Source of the DNA: Muribaculaceae bacterium
GTDB lineage: Bacteria; Bacteroidota; Bacteroidia; Bacteroidales; Muribaculaceae
Direction of reading: 5' to 3'
NCBI GenBank assembly: GCA_016290325.1
Contig: JAEETL010000015.1
Span: forward strand, 1-60,839
DNA: 60,839 nucleotides
Below, one piece after another: positions 42,341 through 51,572 of this stretch. Numbering within the stretch: the first letter of the stretch is position 1; every line of letters starts with the position of its first letter. Position numbers and translations under genes: made by a program. The notes beneath the pieces were generated by a model. That model searched no databases, was not told the DNA's origin, and saw only the letters and a list, made by a program, of their open reading frames with translations.

Positions 42341-42931
42341 TCATTGGATGTCGAGAATGCGGTGGATTTGTAGCGAAAGTCGCCACTCGGGGTGCTGTAA
42401 GACGGCTTGCACCGTGTCTTGCATGTTGCGTTTGCGGTCGTTCTCGTTACTTACCCAACAGGGCTGCAGGTAACGGTGGTCGGCCGTGATGTTGTTGTAT
42501 TGAGTTAAGTCTTGACCCAGATAGACCACCTTCAGTTCATCGCAACGGGTGAGAACCACAGGTAGGTCCCCACTGTCGCCGAGGCCAGTCTTGGGCGATA
42601 GGGTCACCCAGTCGATGCCATGGGGCAGGGGACGGGTACCGTTGGTCTCGATGGAGATGCGCTTGCCCGTCATCATTTTAAGGCCAGCGACGAAATCCTC
42701 GTCAATCCACAGCGACGGCTCACCGCCTGTGAGTACGATGAGTGGAGCGTTAGGGTATCTCATCACCTGCTCGACAATCTCGGGCAACGACATCATTGTA
42801 CCCTCCTCGTGCCGCGTGTCACAGAAGGCGCAATGCAGGTTGCAGCCGCTCAGCCTAATAAACACGCTGGCGGTGCCTGTGTTATAGCCCTCGCCCTGCA
42901 GCGAGTGGAAGATTTCGTTAACTTTGTACAT
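42341..42931 (-). CDS. queE: 7-carboxy-7-deazaguanine synthase
   Basis: QueE is a radical SAM enzyme that rearranges carboxytetrahydropterin to carboxydeazaguanine. The [4Fe-4S] Cys are C30, C34 and C37 (CNLHCAFC), the SAM-binding LTGGEPSL is intact, and SLQGEGYNTG binds substrate. Length is 196. It follows queD by 60 bases that contain a heptamer array. Confidence 0.95.
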   Translation of the reverse strand: MYKVNEIFHSLQGEGYNTGTASVFIRLSGCNLHCAFCDTRHEEGTMMSLPEIVEQVMRYPNAPLIVLTGGEPSLWIDEDFVAGLKMMTGKRISIETNGTRPLPHGIDWVTLSPKTGLGDSGDLPVVLTRCDELKVVYLGQDLTQYNNITADHRYLQPCWVSNENDRKRNMQDTVQAVLQHPEWRLSLQIHRILDIQ

Positions 42932-42961
42932 TACTTTTGGACGCTAGTCTATAGTCATTAA

Positions 42962-42989
42962 CCTAAAGCCTAACACCTAAAGCCTAAAG
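42962..42989. repeat. Tandem heptamer array, four copies of CCTAAAG/CCTAACA
   Basis: CCTAAAG, CCTAACA, CCTAAAG, CCTAAAG lie between queD and queE, starting 2 bases after the queD stop (minus strand). Confidence 0.88.
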
Positions 42990-42991
42990 CC

Positions 42992-43342
42992 TTACTCCAC
43001 ATCATTATCTTCGTCCTTGACGTAGATGGCCAAGTTGTTGGCGCTCTCGCGTACGTCAGCGCGGTAGCAGTTGGGTACGGTCTCGACAATCCAGTGTGCA
43101 ATGTTCTCGGCAGTAGGATTGAAGTCGAGCACTTCGTTCAGGTTCCTATGGTCGAGTTTGCCATGCACCATTTCCTTGATGATGGTGAAGTCGGTAACCA
43201 TGCCGTTATCATCCAGCTCTTTGGCCTTGCAATATACGTTCACAATCCAGTTATGGCCGTGCAGATTCTCGCACTTGCTGTTATGGTCCAAGTACAGCAT
43301 GTGGGCCGAAGAAATCTCGAGTGTCTTTTGTACGTAATACAT
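42992..43342 (-). CDS. queD: 6-carboxy-5,6,7,8-tetrahydropterin synthase
   Basis: QueD converts dihydroneopterin triphosphate to carboxytetrahydropterin, the step before QueE. Zn ligands are His in SSAHMLYLDH and in HGHNW, and the catalytic Cys is in NSKCENLHGH. Length (116) is normal. It lies 30 bases after the WG-repeat gene, with no clear TAnnTTTG element between them. Confidence 0.93.
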   Translation of the reverse strand: MYYVQKTLEISSAHMLYLDHNSKCENLHGHNWIVNVYCKAKELDDNGMVTDFTIIKEMVHGKLDHRNLNEVLDFNPTAENIAHWIVETVPNCYRADVRESANNLAIYVKDEDNDVE

Positions 43343-43372
43343 TATTATAGTCTTTTAGTTGCTAGTCGTTAG

Positions 43373-44893
43373 TTATTTTCTCTTGTTTTTGGGTTGGGGC
43401 ACTGACTCGTTAAAGTGCATGTTATAGTTGAGGCTGACAATGCCCTTGTCATAACCCATTGCCAATGCGGTCAGGTAATCACTGCAGAAGATTCCGTCAC
43501 GCGCAAAAACAAATCCCTTGGTGCCAAGGCGGCTCTCCACCTTCTTGACGATCGACTCCTCGGTTGTGGCGGGGCAGTGCTTGACGTTGAGCGAAATGAT
43601 GACGCATTTCACACGGGCGTCGTAGTTGAAACTTGCCGATGTGCCGTCAGGATTGGTGCTTGCTACCTCACTGTCAAATACATACTGAACAATGTAAGGC
43701 CCCTGAGGCAATACGAGCGTGTTGCTTCCCGCATATAAATTAGCATCAGTGCTCAAGATGCTGTTCATGTCCATCAGCGTAGTCGATGCATTTGCTCCAC
43801 ATGCACTGGTCTCGTCAAACATCATCATCATGGATGCGGCTGCCAGGTCAGTATCAATAAAGCCTCGCGTGGCATAAGGGTTATCCACGCTCACGTGGGC
43901 ATTGGAAAACTTGGTATTACCTACAGCATTTCCGTTCCTGTCGATGATATGAAAAGTGTCGCCGTCAACAGCGATTAGGCGTTCACCATTGATATCGATA
44001 AGGTTGTCATGCTGGATGGGGATGAGCTGTTTGCAGTACTTGTCCTCCAGGCCGACCTTCTTGCCCTTGATGACGATATAGTCGCCCGATGGCGTGCGCG
44101 AGTAGTCGTCATATCCACCCTTAGCAACCTGTTCATCATCATCGATGGGATTATCCACTTCCTTGCCATCAGGATTGAGGCAAACCAGCGTGTCGCCCTT
44201 CACAACTGGCAGAACGCCATTGATGAAATAGGGCTGTACGGGCTGATATTCGTTGCTGCTGGCAGTAAACATCACCTTACCAGCCTTATCAATTACTGAA
44301 AAGTTCACAATGCTGTCTCCCGCCTGATTCTCGTCAATGACCAAGGCGTAGTCATTATAAAGGAACAGGTTGACGGTGCTGTAGATGGCGGGAACGATAG
44401 TGTCACCGCTGGTGTTGATATAACCCCAAGACCCATTATCATTCTGGAAGGCGGCCATGCCGCGTGAAAACATTGAACATTGGGAAATTTCCTTGGGCAA
44501 CTCCTTTATGATTTGGCCGGTTCGGTCGATAACGCACAACGGGCCACCCACGCGGCTACAAACGGCCACGCCATCGTCGCTGAATGCCGTCACGCTGCCC
44601 CATGGGCCTGAAACGGGTTTCGTCGGAGCGCTCACGTCATAGTAATGGTAGCTGCCATCCTCATTCATCACATAGAACATGCCATTGACAATAGGCGATG
44701 GGGCAGTATCAAAGGCGTCTTTAACGACCACCTCGCCATTGTTCACGTCAAGGATGGACCACTTCTCGCTACCCACGAGTTGCACGGGCAGATATTCGGT
44801 TTTATACTGGTAGGTGGAGTCACTACCGCTACATGCGGTTAGCAGGAATGCTGCCATTGCGGCAAGCGCAATTCTTAATAAAAACTTCATCAT
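43373..44893 (-). CDS. WG-repeat lipoprotein
   Basis: A 506-residue protein with a lipobox (LTAC, near residue 20), followed by WG beta-repeats, e.g. SEKWSILDVNNGE, GSWGYINTSGDTIVPAIY and KVGLEDKYCKQLIPIQHD. WG repeats form beta-propeller-like surfaces that bind proteins or ligands. The last 140 residues lack repeats. No enzyme motif is seen and function is unknown. The ATG at 44893 (or the next, 44890) is chosen over a TTG at 44911 because it gives a normal signal peptide and leader. Confidence 0.82.
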   Translation of the reverse strand: MMKFLLRIALAAMAAFLLTACSGSDSTYQYKTEYLPVQLVGSEKWSILDVNNGEVVVKDAFDTAPSPIVNGMFYVMNEDGSYHYYDVSAPTKPVSGPWGSVTAFSDDGVAVCSRVGGPLCVIDRTGQIIKELPKEISQCSMFSRGMAAFQNDNGSWGYINTSGDTIVPAIYSTVNLFLYNDYALVIDENQAGDSIVNFSVIDKAGKVMFTASSNEYQPVQPYFINGVLPVVKGDTLVCLNPDGKEVDNPIDDDEQVAKGGYDDYSRTPSGDYIVIKGKKVGLEDKYCKQLIPIQHDNLIDINGERLIAVDGDTFHIIDRNGNAVGNTKFSNAHVSVDNPYATRGFIDTDLAAASMMMMFDETSACGANASTTLMDMNSILSTDANLYAGSNTLVLPQGPYIVQYVFDSEVASTNPDGTSASFNYDARVKCVIISLNVKHCPATTEESIVKKVESRLGTKGFVFARDGIFCSDYLTALAMGYDKGIVSLNYNMHFNESVPQPKNKRK

Positions 44894-44920
44894 TATTGAT
44901 TTTCTTGTCAAAACTGGCTA

Positions 44921-44928
44921 CAAACTTA
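44921..44928 (-). promoter_or_regulatory. Promoter -7 element for the WG-repeat lipoprotein
   Basis: TAAGTTTG on the minus strand ends 27 bases before the start; a second match, TATTTTTG, lies at 44931-44938. Confidence 0.5.
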
Positions 44929-45084
44929 CTCAAAAATACACCAACTCTGCTCAAATCTTCAAATAATAAACATTTTTTATCTTTTCCTCTTACTGAACCC
45001 CTTTATTTTCATCTATTTTTAGATTTCTTCGACTACAAGCTGTCATGGTAATTAGCCTAATATCCCGCTTGATAGATCGGGAAG

Positions 45085-46350
45085 TCATGAGTGGATGATG
45101 CCGGTGTAGAAATGAAGGGTCTTGCTTGTAGCGTTGATGTGGGTTTGGTTGGGTGACCACTCGCCACGTTGGAGGCCTGGAACTAATTTAACTGACCGTG
45201 TTCCGTACTGGTTGTTGATGCCGTCAATGCTTGTCATCAGCCTGCGCAGTTTGCCATGGTCTTCAAGATCAAACACATTGAGCTGGATGGCTCCGCCATG
45301 CTCGATATCAAGTGCCATTACACCTGCTTTGCGGTAAGCATAGCCCTCGCGCCAGATGTTGTTGAAGGCATTGAGCGCCTGTCTCACGATGGTCATGGTG
45401 TCATTAGATGGTGTGGCAAGCTTCAGTTGGCACGAGTTGGAGTAGAATGGGATGTCTTCACGGAAACGGTCGCCTCTCACGTAAGTCATGATACTTCCGG
45501 CCACACTATTTTCATCCCTCAATTGGCGGGCCGTTTTCTCGGCAAAAGTGACTACAGCATCGGCAATCTCATCATACTTGGTGATGATTTTGCCAAAAGT
45601 GCGCGAAGTCATGATGGTTTTGTGGGCAATGGTCACAGGGTTAACGATTTGGCAGTCATGCCCCATGAGCTCGCGCTGGGTGCGTTCCAAGGTGACTGAG
45701 TATAGCGAACGTACAAGCGAGGGAGGCATTTTAACAAAATCGGCTGCTGTCTTGATGCCTCGGCTTTTCAGCGAGTAGGCTAGTCGGTGTCCAATGCCCC
45801 AGACGTCCTCGATAGGCGTGCGGCGCAGGATGATCTCAATGGCTTCGGGCCTTACAAGCCAGTACACACCATCGGTGATGCGTTTATCCTTCTTAGCGAT
45901 GTGGTTGGCAATTTTGGCGAGTGTGCGCGATGGAGCAAACCCCACGCTCACGGGGATGCCCACATATTGCTTCACTTTCTTCACCACATCGGCCATCGCG
46001 CGGTGGCTGGTCTCGACATCCTCATAGGGTAGCCGAAAGAATGCCTCATCAACCGAATAGATCTGCAAATTACCCACCTCATTTCCCAGAACGTTCATCA
46101 CGCGGTTTGACAAGTCTCGGTACATGATGTGGCGTGCCGATAGTTGGATGATTTCGTTAGGATTGGTATAGTCCTTGATCTTGAATGCCGGGCAGCCCAT
46201 GGGTATGCCGGCGGCTTTGGCCTCATTGCTGCGGGCAATAACACAACCGTCATTATTGGACAGGACAACGACTTTTTTCCCGTTAAGCCGTGGGTCAAAC
46301 ACCCGCTCACAGGAGACAAAGAAGTTGTTGCAGTCAATCAGGCCATACAT
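45085..46350 (-). CDS. Y-family DNA polymerase (UmuC-like)
   Basis: This is a translesion DNA polymerase. The catalytic region reads IDCNNFFVSCERVFDP, SNNDGCVIARS and SVDEAFF (acidic metal ligands), then helix-hairpin-helix GIGHRLA and the little-finger domain. Length (421) fits UmuC. A umuD-type partner usually lies just upstream; here the upstream gene is an ABC-F ATPase, so the polymerase is an orphan or pairs with a UmuD made elsewhere. No LexA-type site was recognised. Confidence 0.92.
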   Translation of the reverse strand: MYGLIDCNNFFVSCERVFDPRLNGKKVVVLSNNDGCVIARSNEAKAAGIPMGCPAFKIKDYTNPNEIIQLSARHIMYRDLSNRVMNVLGNEVGNLQIYSVDEAFFRLPYEDVETSHRAMADVVKKVKQYVGIPVSVGFAPSRTLAKIANHIAKKDKRITDGVYWLVRPEAIEIILRRTPIEDVWGIGHRLAYSLKSRGIKTAADFVKMPPSLVRSLYSVTLERTQRELMGHDCQIVNPVTIAHKTIMTSRTFGKIITKYDEIADAVVTFAEKTARQLRDENSVAGSIMTYVRGDRFREDIPFYSNSCQLKLATPSNDTMTIVRQALNAFNNIWREGYAYRKAGVMALDIEHGGAIQLNVFDLEDHGKLRRLMTSIDGINNQYGTRSVKLVPGLQRGEWSPNQTHINATSKTLHFYTGIIHS

Positions 46351-46360
46351 GCGTAATTAG

Positions 46361-46387
46361 TTAATAGTTGATAGTTAATAGTTATAG
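46361..46387. repeat. Heptamer array TTAATAG/TTGATAG/TTAATAG/TTATAG
   Basis: Three 7-base units and one 6-base unit directly upstream of the umuC-like gene start (minus strand). The sequence is unrelated to CCTAAAG, but the period is the same. Confidence 0.8.
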
Positions 46388-46399
46388 TTGACCATCTCA

Positions 46400-46462
46400 C
46401 TCTTCATTGTTAACTGTTAACTCTTCATTGTTAACTGTTAACTCTTCACTGTTAACTCTCAG
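46400..46462. repeat. Nine-unit heptamer array with 21-base higher-order repeat
   Basis: The unit order is CTCTTCA, TTGTTAA, CTGTTAA (twice), then CTCTTCA, CTGTTAA, CTCTCAG. The stop codon of the ABC-F gene lies inside it. Confidence 0.9.
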
Positions 46463-48320
46463 AGAGTTCCAGCCAGCGCATTTCTTTTTCATCCAGTAAA
46501 TCTTTGACTTGCTGATAGCGGGCAGCCTTGGTTGCGACATCATCGATGGTCTCGCCGCTGGCAAACAAGGCATCGAGCGCTTCTTTCTCATGTGTCAGTG
46601 ATTCGATGTCGGCGGTGAGTTGTTCTAACTCTCGCTGTTCCTTGTAGCTGAGGCGTTTCTGTTGGCTGCGGTTGGCCCAAGTGTTTTCTTTGGGCTTGGC
46701 TGCGGCTTGCTCCTTGGCCAGTTGTGCCGCCTCTTGTTCGTGGCGTTGCTTCCAGGTTCGATACTCGCTGTAATTACCAGGGAAGTCTTTCACATGGCCA
46801 TCTCCGGTGAACACAAATGTGTGGTCAACAGTCCTGTCCATGAAAAAGCGGTCGTGGCTCACGATAATGACGCATCCGTTGAACTGGGACAGGTATTCCT
46901 CCAGGATTTCAAGCGTAGAGATGTCCAGGTCGTTGGTGGGCTCATCAAGGATAAGGAAGTTGGGCTTGGTCATCAACACCATCGCCAGATATAGGCGCCG
47001 CCGCTCACCTCCGCTCAGTTTGGCGATGGGCTTGAGCTGGTCCTGTGGCGCAAACAGGAAATGGTTCAGCCACGCCATGGCGGTGTAGTGGTGTTTCTCG
47101 TCAAAGTAGATGTACTCGGCAATGTCTCGCACTGCGTCAATAACCCTCTTGCCCTCATCAAAATGTACACCCTCTTGACTGTAGTGGGCAAACTTGACCG
47201 TCTCACCGATCTCAAAGTAGCCGCTATCGGGCTTGACAATATCGAGTAACAGCTTGATAAATGTGGTCTTTCCCACGCCGTTGTCGCCCACGATACCCAA
47301 TTTCTCATAGCGCGCAAAAGTGTAGTTGAAATCGTCGAGGATCACCTTGTCGCCATAGCGCTTGCTCACGTGATGGGCAGTGAAAATCTTCTTCCCGATA
47401 TAGGCACTCTTCACGTTCAACTCCACCTCGCCGTCGTCATGGCGCTGCTGGGCCCGCTCCTGCAAATCATAGAAGGCATCGATGCGGTATTGTGCCTTGT
47501 GGGCACGAGCCTGGGGTTGGCGGCGCATCCAGTCTAGCTCGGTGCGCAGCAGGTTGCGGGCGCGCTCAACCTGAACATTTTGTGCCTCGATGCGCTCGGC
47601 ACGTTTTTCCAGATAATAGTTATAATTACCGTTGTAGGAGAAGATGCTGTGCTGATCCATCTCCATAATGCGGTTGCATATGTTATCCAGGAAGTAACGG
47701 TCGTGAGTCACCATCAGCAGGGTCACACGGCTGCGTTGCAGGTAGTTTTCCAGCCACTCGATCATGTCGATGTCGAGATGGTTGGTCGGCTCGTCAAGGA
47801 TGAGCATCTGGGGTTCATCAAGCAGCAATCGGGCCAGCGCCACACGCTTGACCTGACCTCCGCTCAATTCCTTGACGGGCTGGTTGTAGTCGGTGATTTT
47901 TAGCTGAGTGAGAATCTGTTTAAAATGCTCTTCATAGTCCCATGCGGCTGCATTATCCATCGCTTGGATGGCTGTAGTAATAGCGTCGCTGTCACCCTTT
48001 CGCAGGGCGTTTTCATAGGCAACAATAGCCTGTGAAGACGCGTCATCGGCGTGCAAGCAGGCATCAATCACGGTTTGTGCGCCGCCCAGGTCAGGCAACT
48101 GCGGCAGGTAACCCACTCGCAGGTTATTGCGGTAAATCACGGTACCGCTGTCCTGGCTTGCCACGCCAGCAAGGATATCCAGTAAAGTGGATTTGCCGGT
48201 GCCGTTCTTGGCGATGAGCCCTATTTTTTCACCCTCGGCAATGCCAAAGGTGATGTCCTCAAAGAGCACATCCACGCCAAACGCCTTACTCAGGCCCTCA
48301 ACCTGCAAATAACTCACCAT
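46452..48320 (-). CDS. ABC-F family ATPase (Uup-like)
   Basis: Two ABC ATPase domains lie in one 622-residue soluble chain, without membrane helices. Walker A motifs are AKNGTGKST (about residue 37) and GDNGVGKTT; signatures are LSGGQVKR and LSGGERRR; each has DEPTNxLD. The P-site tRNA-interaction linker lies between them. The C-terminal 80 residues are a charged coiled coil (RLSYKEQRELEQLTADIESL), as in Uup. ABC-F proteins act on ribosomes or on recombination intermediates; a resistance role is not implied. The final codons fall in a repeat array. Confidence 0.93.
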   Translation of the reverse strand: MVSYLQVEGLSKAFGVDVLFEDITFGIAEGEKIGLIAKNGTGKSTLLDILAGVASQDSGTVIYRNNLRVGYLPQLPDLGGAQTVIDACLHADDASSQAIVAYENALRKGDSDAITTAIQAMDNAAAWDYEEHFKQILTQLKITDYNQPVKELSGGQVKRVALARLLLDEPQMLILDEPTNHLDIDMIEWLENYLQRSRVTLLMVTHDRYFLDNICNRIMEMDQHSIFSYNGNYNYYLEKRAERIEAQNVQVERARNLLRTELDWMRRQPQARAHKAQYRIDAFYDLQERAQQRHDDGEVELNVKSAYIGKKIFTAHHVSKRYGDKVILDDFNYTFARYEKLGIVGDNGVGKTTFIKLLLDIVKPDSGYFEIGETVKFAHYSQEGVHFDEGKRVIDAVRDIAEYIYFDEKHHYTAMAWLNHFLFAPQDQLKPIAKLSGGERRRLYLAMVLMTKPNFLILDEPTNDLDISTLEILEEYLSQFNGCVIIVSHDRFFMDRTVDHTFVFTGDGHVKDFPGNYSEYRTWKQRHEQEAAQLAKEQAAAKPKENTWANRSQQKRLSYKEQRELEQLTADIESLTHEKEALDALFASGETIDDVATKAARYQQVKDLLDEKEMRWLELSES

Positions 48321-48463
48321 GGATATTATATTGTTCTGTGCTCCGTGGTTCTACCATAATTCTACGTCGCAATGATTATTAACCGTGATACACACGGGAA
48401 ATTCAAACAAATTACTTGAATAAATTATTATAAGAATATTAATACAGAATTTGTTTTAATTTC

Positions 48464-48478
48464 CCGCCCGAAGGGCGG
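48464..48478. terminator. GC hairpin downstream of the M18 aminopeptidase gene
   Basis: CCGCCC and GGGCGG flank GAA, 42 bases after the stop. It is flanked by AT-rich DNA but has no clean T-run, so it may be a terminator or a 3'-end stabiliser. Confidence 0.45.
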
Positions 48479-48519
48479 TTATAATTCCAGTAGATAAACT
48501 ATGACACACCCTCAATTAA

Positions 48520-49818
48520 TCAGCTAAAAAACTGCTTCATCACTTTGATCATGTTCACGTGGTCGTCCACCGAACCGGTCTCGCGCACCGAGTGCATAGC
48601 CAGTACGGGGTTGCCCACGTCAACGCCCTCGATATCCATTTGGCCTGTGAGGATGTTGCCCAACGTGCTGCCGCCAGCCACGTCGCTGTGGTTCACAAAG
48701 TACTGGAATGGCGCACCCGCTTCTATGCACAGACTCTTGAAAATGGCTGCCGAGTGGGCGTCGCTCATGTACTTGCAGTTGGCGTTGATTTTCACGCACG
48801 GACCACCGCCCAGTGAGGGATGGCTTGTGGGGTCATATTTCTCTGGATAATTGGGATGGTATGCATGGGCATTGTCTGCCGAGATCATGAACGAGCGGTG
48901 AACGGCGCGACCATAGTCCTCAAAGTCGCCACCCAAGGCCATTACGAGCCTGAGCAGCATGTTAGCCAACACGGGCGAGTGGGCACCCTGCTTGGTACCG
49001 CTACCGGTTTCCTCGTTGTCAAAGATGGCGGCTACCAGCGTCGAGTCCTTATCCTTGGCTTCGGTGATGGCAGCGATAGCCGCATGCACCATACTCAAGT
49101 CATCGAGTCGTCCAGCCGAGATGAACTCGTTGTTCAAGCCGAACAGGCTAGCCTTGCTCACGTCATAGAGCATCAGGTCAAAGTCAATGATGTCGGCGGG
49201 ATCTACTTGCAACTCATCGGCAACAGTGTTGAGCATAGTGTTCTGCCACTCCATGTCGCGGTTGATCTTGGCGAGGATGGGGAGCATGTCCTTTTGCTTC
49301 GACAAGTGGTTGCCCTCATTGACAGCGCGGTTGAAGTGGATAGCCAAATGGGAGATGCACATGAGCGGACGTTCAATCTTGATGAGTTTAGTCACGGGAT
49401 GTAACGCATCCTTGCCCTTAAGCAGCACGCGTCCGGCAAGTGACAAGGGACGGTCAAACCAAGTGTACAGGATGGGACCGCCATAGACTTCGGTATTCAG
49501 ACGCATGATGCCGCCCTCACCGGGAATTTCACATGCGGGCTTAATTCTGAAGCAGGGCGAATCGCTGTGGGCGGCAATGATTTTGAAACCGGTATCGGCC
49601 GGCTTTTTCTTGCCCACGATGACAGCGAAAATGGCACTGTCATTTTTGGTAAAAAAGAACTTATCACCTGCCTTAGCGGTCATTTTATCGTCTATTTTCT
49701 TCTCCTTGAAACCGTTAGCGGTCAAGATTTTCTTTACTGTGTCCACAGCAAGGAAATTGCACGGACTGTTATCCAGGAACTCGAGCAGCGAGTCCACATA
49801 CTTGTCGTTTTTCTTCAT
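48520..49818 (-). CDS. M18-family aminopeptidase
   Basis: A 432-residue cytoplasmic metalloaminopeptidase of the aspartyl aminopeptidase family. Zn-binding motifs in order are AAHSDSPCFRIKP, SAGRLDDLSM, DNEETGSGTKQGAHSP, MISADNAHAYHPNYPEK and the terminal HSVRETGSV. It removes N-terminal residues, often acidic ones, from peptides. It is the last gene of the yicC-gmk-nadD-DUF5063 run, 19 bases after DUF5063. Confidence 0.93.
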   Translation of the reverse strand: MKKNDKYVDSLLEFLDNSPCNFLAVDTVKKILTANGFKEKKIDDKMTAKAGDKFFFTKNDSAIFAVIVGKKKPADTGFKIIAAHSDSPCFRIKPACEIPGEGGIMRLNTEVYGGPILYTWFDRPLSLAGRVLLKGKDALHPVTKLIKIERPLMCISHLAIHFNRAVNEGNHLSKQKDMLPILAKINRDMEWQNTMLNTVADELQVDPADIIDFDLMLYDVSKASLFGLNNEFISAGRLDDLSMVHAAIAAITEAKDKDSTLVAAIFDNEETGSGTKQGAHSPVLANMLLRLVMALGGDFEDYGRAVHRSFMISADNAHAYHPNYPEKYDPTSHPSLGGGPCVKINANCKYMSDAHSAAIFKSLCIEAGAPFQYFVNHSDVAGGSTLGNILTGQMDIEGVDVGNPVLAMHSVRETGSVDDHVNMIKVMKQFFS

Positions 49819-49837
49819 TGTTATGATTATTTAGTTG

Positions 49838-50341
49838 TTACCATCCATAAAAAGCGGCATTCAGTGCCCGCAATACGTTGCACAGGGTTTGTCCCCAATA
49901 GTTGACGAAATTCAACCTGCATTGGCACAGCATCTCGTGCTGGGTTTCGGTCAAGGCGTCCTGCACCGAGTGGATAATGTTGAAAAACTCCTGATACAGG
50001 TCGGCAAGATTCTCAGACACCGAGGCCGAGATGGGCGTGTCGCTATATTTCATATCCTCAACAAACACCTCAAGGTAGATATCCTCCTCGGCCATGATTT
50101 GAGCCACTCGGCCACGCATCATGTCATACACGTCTTCCTCGAGTGCCGACTCGATATAGGCGTCGGCAAACGGATCCTCCTCCAAATCGCTCATGGTAAT
50201 ATATATGCGGGGAAGCAGCTTGAGCATAGTGCCCACAAATTGCTCTCGGGACTCATAATCCAGCGAGTGCTCCAGCGCGTGGCAATACTCATTGGCGAGG
50301 GCGATAAACGCCAATTCATTTGGTGTTAATTTCTCCATCAT
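49838..50341 (-). CDS. DUF5063 family protein
   Basis: A 167-residue, acidic, largely helical cytoplasmic protein (NELAFIALANEYCHALEH at the N-terminus; LYQEFFNIIHSVQDALTETQ near the C-terminus). It fits DUF5063, a Bacteroidales family without known activity. It lies 55 bases after nadD and 19 before the M18 gene, within one operon. The start may be 50341 or 50338 (adjacent ATGs). Confidence 0.78.
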   Translation of the reverse strand: MMEKLTPNELAFIALANEYCHALEHSLDYESREQFVGTMLKLLPRIYITMSDLEEDPFADAYIESALEEDVYDMMRGRVAQIMAEEDIYLEVFVEDMKYSDTPISASVSENLADLYQEFFNIIHSVQDALTETQHEMLCQCRLNFVNYWGQTLCNVLRALNAAFYGW

Positions 50342-50396
50342 AATTACTTCATCATATTTCTTGATCAACAACTGAATATTCTGAAAATTCAGTTGT

Positions 50397-50981
50397 TTAA
50401 AGTTTGTGGTACAGGTGCTTGTGCTCGATGAAGTTGAGTACTTCGTCAGGCACATAATAGCGAACACTCTTACCATTGGCAAGGCGCTCACGAATTTGAG
50501 TTGATGACAGCTCGATAATCGGTGCGTCTACCAATGTGACACGGTCTTTTAGCTCTTCGGGAATAATCACCTCATAACCCAGGCGGGGATAAATTAGCAA
50601 GTGGTATTTTGCTAGAATCTCCTCGCGACTACGCCATTTGTCAAAGACTGTCCAGTTGTCGGCGCCGATAACCAGATAAAACTCGTCATCAGGGAATTTG
50701 GTTTGAAGGGCATTGAGCGTGTCGATGGTGTAAGACGGCTTGGGCATCGTGAACTCAAAGGCCGATGTCTCGACATGCTCCATGTGACGTGTCACCATCT
50801 CCACCATGCGCAGCCTATCGGTGTCAGCAACTTGTCGCTCCTTATCGGCTTTTAGCGGGTTCATGGGTGATACCATCATCCACAGGCGGTCCACAACCCC
50901 GCTGCTGATGATGTGATGAGCGATGATTGCGTGCCCCGTATGTATCGGATCAAATGACCCTCCAAAAATCCCGATCTTCAT
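50397..50981 (-). CDS. nadD: Nicotinate-nucleotide adenylyltransferase
   Basis: NadD adenylates nicotinate mononucleotide in NAD synthesis. The 194-residue protein has the nucleotidyltransferase motifs GGSFDPIHTGH (with HxGH) and, near the end, the ATP-binding ELSSTQIRERL. Its start overlaps the gmk stop by 4 bases, so translation is coupled. Confidence 0.95.
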   Translation of the reverse strand: MKIGIFGGSFDPIHTGHAIIAHHIISSGVVDRLWMMVSPMNPLKADKERQVADTDRLRMVEMVTRHMEHVETSAFEFTMPKPSYTIDTLNALQTKFPDDEFYLVIGADNWTVFDKWRSREEILAKYHLLIYPRLGYEVIIPEELKDRVTLVDAPIIELSSTQIRERLANGKSVRYYVPDEVLNFIEHKHLYHKL

Positions 50982-51565
50982 CGCTTTATAGTTTCTGGAG
51001 TGATAAAATCGGCAATGAGGTCATGGACTTGGGCCACAGCGATGTCAAGGTCATCATTAATGACGGTATAATCAAATTGCGGACCAATGGAAATCTCAAA
51101 TTCGGCTTTATCAACGCGGTTTTGGATGTCCTCCATGCTGTCGGTGCCGCGCTTGATAAGGCGCTCGCGAAGGACTTCAACGCTTGGCGGTTGAATGAAA
51201 ATCGACAGGGCACGGTCTCCATACATGCGCTTAACGTTCACGCCGCCCAGCACGTCCAGGTCGAGCACCACGTTACGCCCTTGGGCGGTAATACGCTCTA
51301 CCTCGCTCTTGGGTGTACCGTAATAGCGTCCCTCATACACCTCCTGGTACTCTACCAGTTCATCGTTCTCAATCATGTGCTGGAACTCTTCGACTGTGAG
51401 GTAATAGTAATGAACGCCATGCACTTCATCGCCACGGCGGGGGCGAGTGGTGGCCGACACCGAGAACGCGAGCCTGAGCGACTCGTCCTGCATCACGCGC
51501 CCGATGATGGTCGATTTGCCAGACCCTGACGGCGCCGAGATAATGATTAACTTACCCTCTTCCAT
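50978..51565 (-). CDS. gmk: Guanylate kinase
   Basis: Gmk phosphorylates GMP to GDP. The P-loop is SAPSGSGKST, and GMP-binding residues are in SATTRPRRGDEVHGVHYYY. Length is 195 from the ATG at 51565, and another in-frame ATG is two codons upstream at 51571. The gene lies between yicC and nadD, a common Bacteroidales order. Confidence 0.95.
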   Translation of the reverse strand: MEEGKLIIISAPSGSGKSTIIGRVMQDESLRLAFSVSATTRPRRGDEVHGVHYYYLTVEEFQHMIENDELVEYQEVYEGRYYGTPKSEVERITAQGRNVVLDLDVLGGVNVKRMYGDRALSIFIQPPSVEVLRERLIKRGTDSMEDIQNRVDKAEFEISIGPQFDYTVINDDLDIAVAQVHDLIADFITPETIKR

Positions 51566-51572
51566 AATCATT

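Noticed and set aside
45063..45082. TCCCG...CGGGA hairpin after the umuC-like gene as a terminator
   Set aside because: A 5-bp stem with a 10-base loop and no T-run is too weak.
46452..48320. Annotation of the ABC-F protein as an antibiotic-resistance factor
   Set aside because: The C-terminal coiled coil and overall layout fit housekeeping Uup-like proteins.
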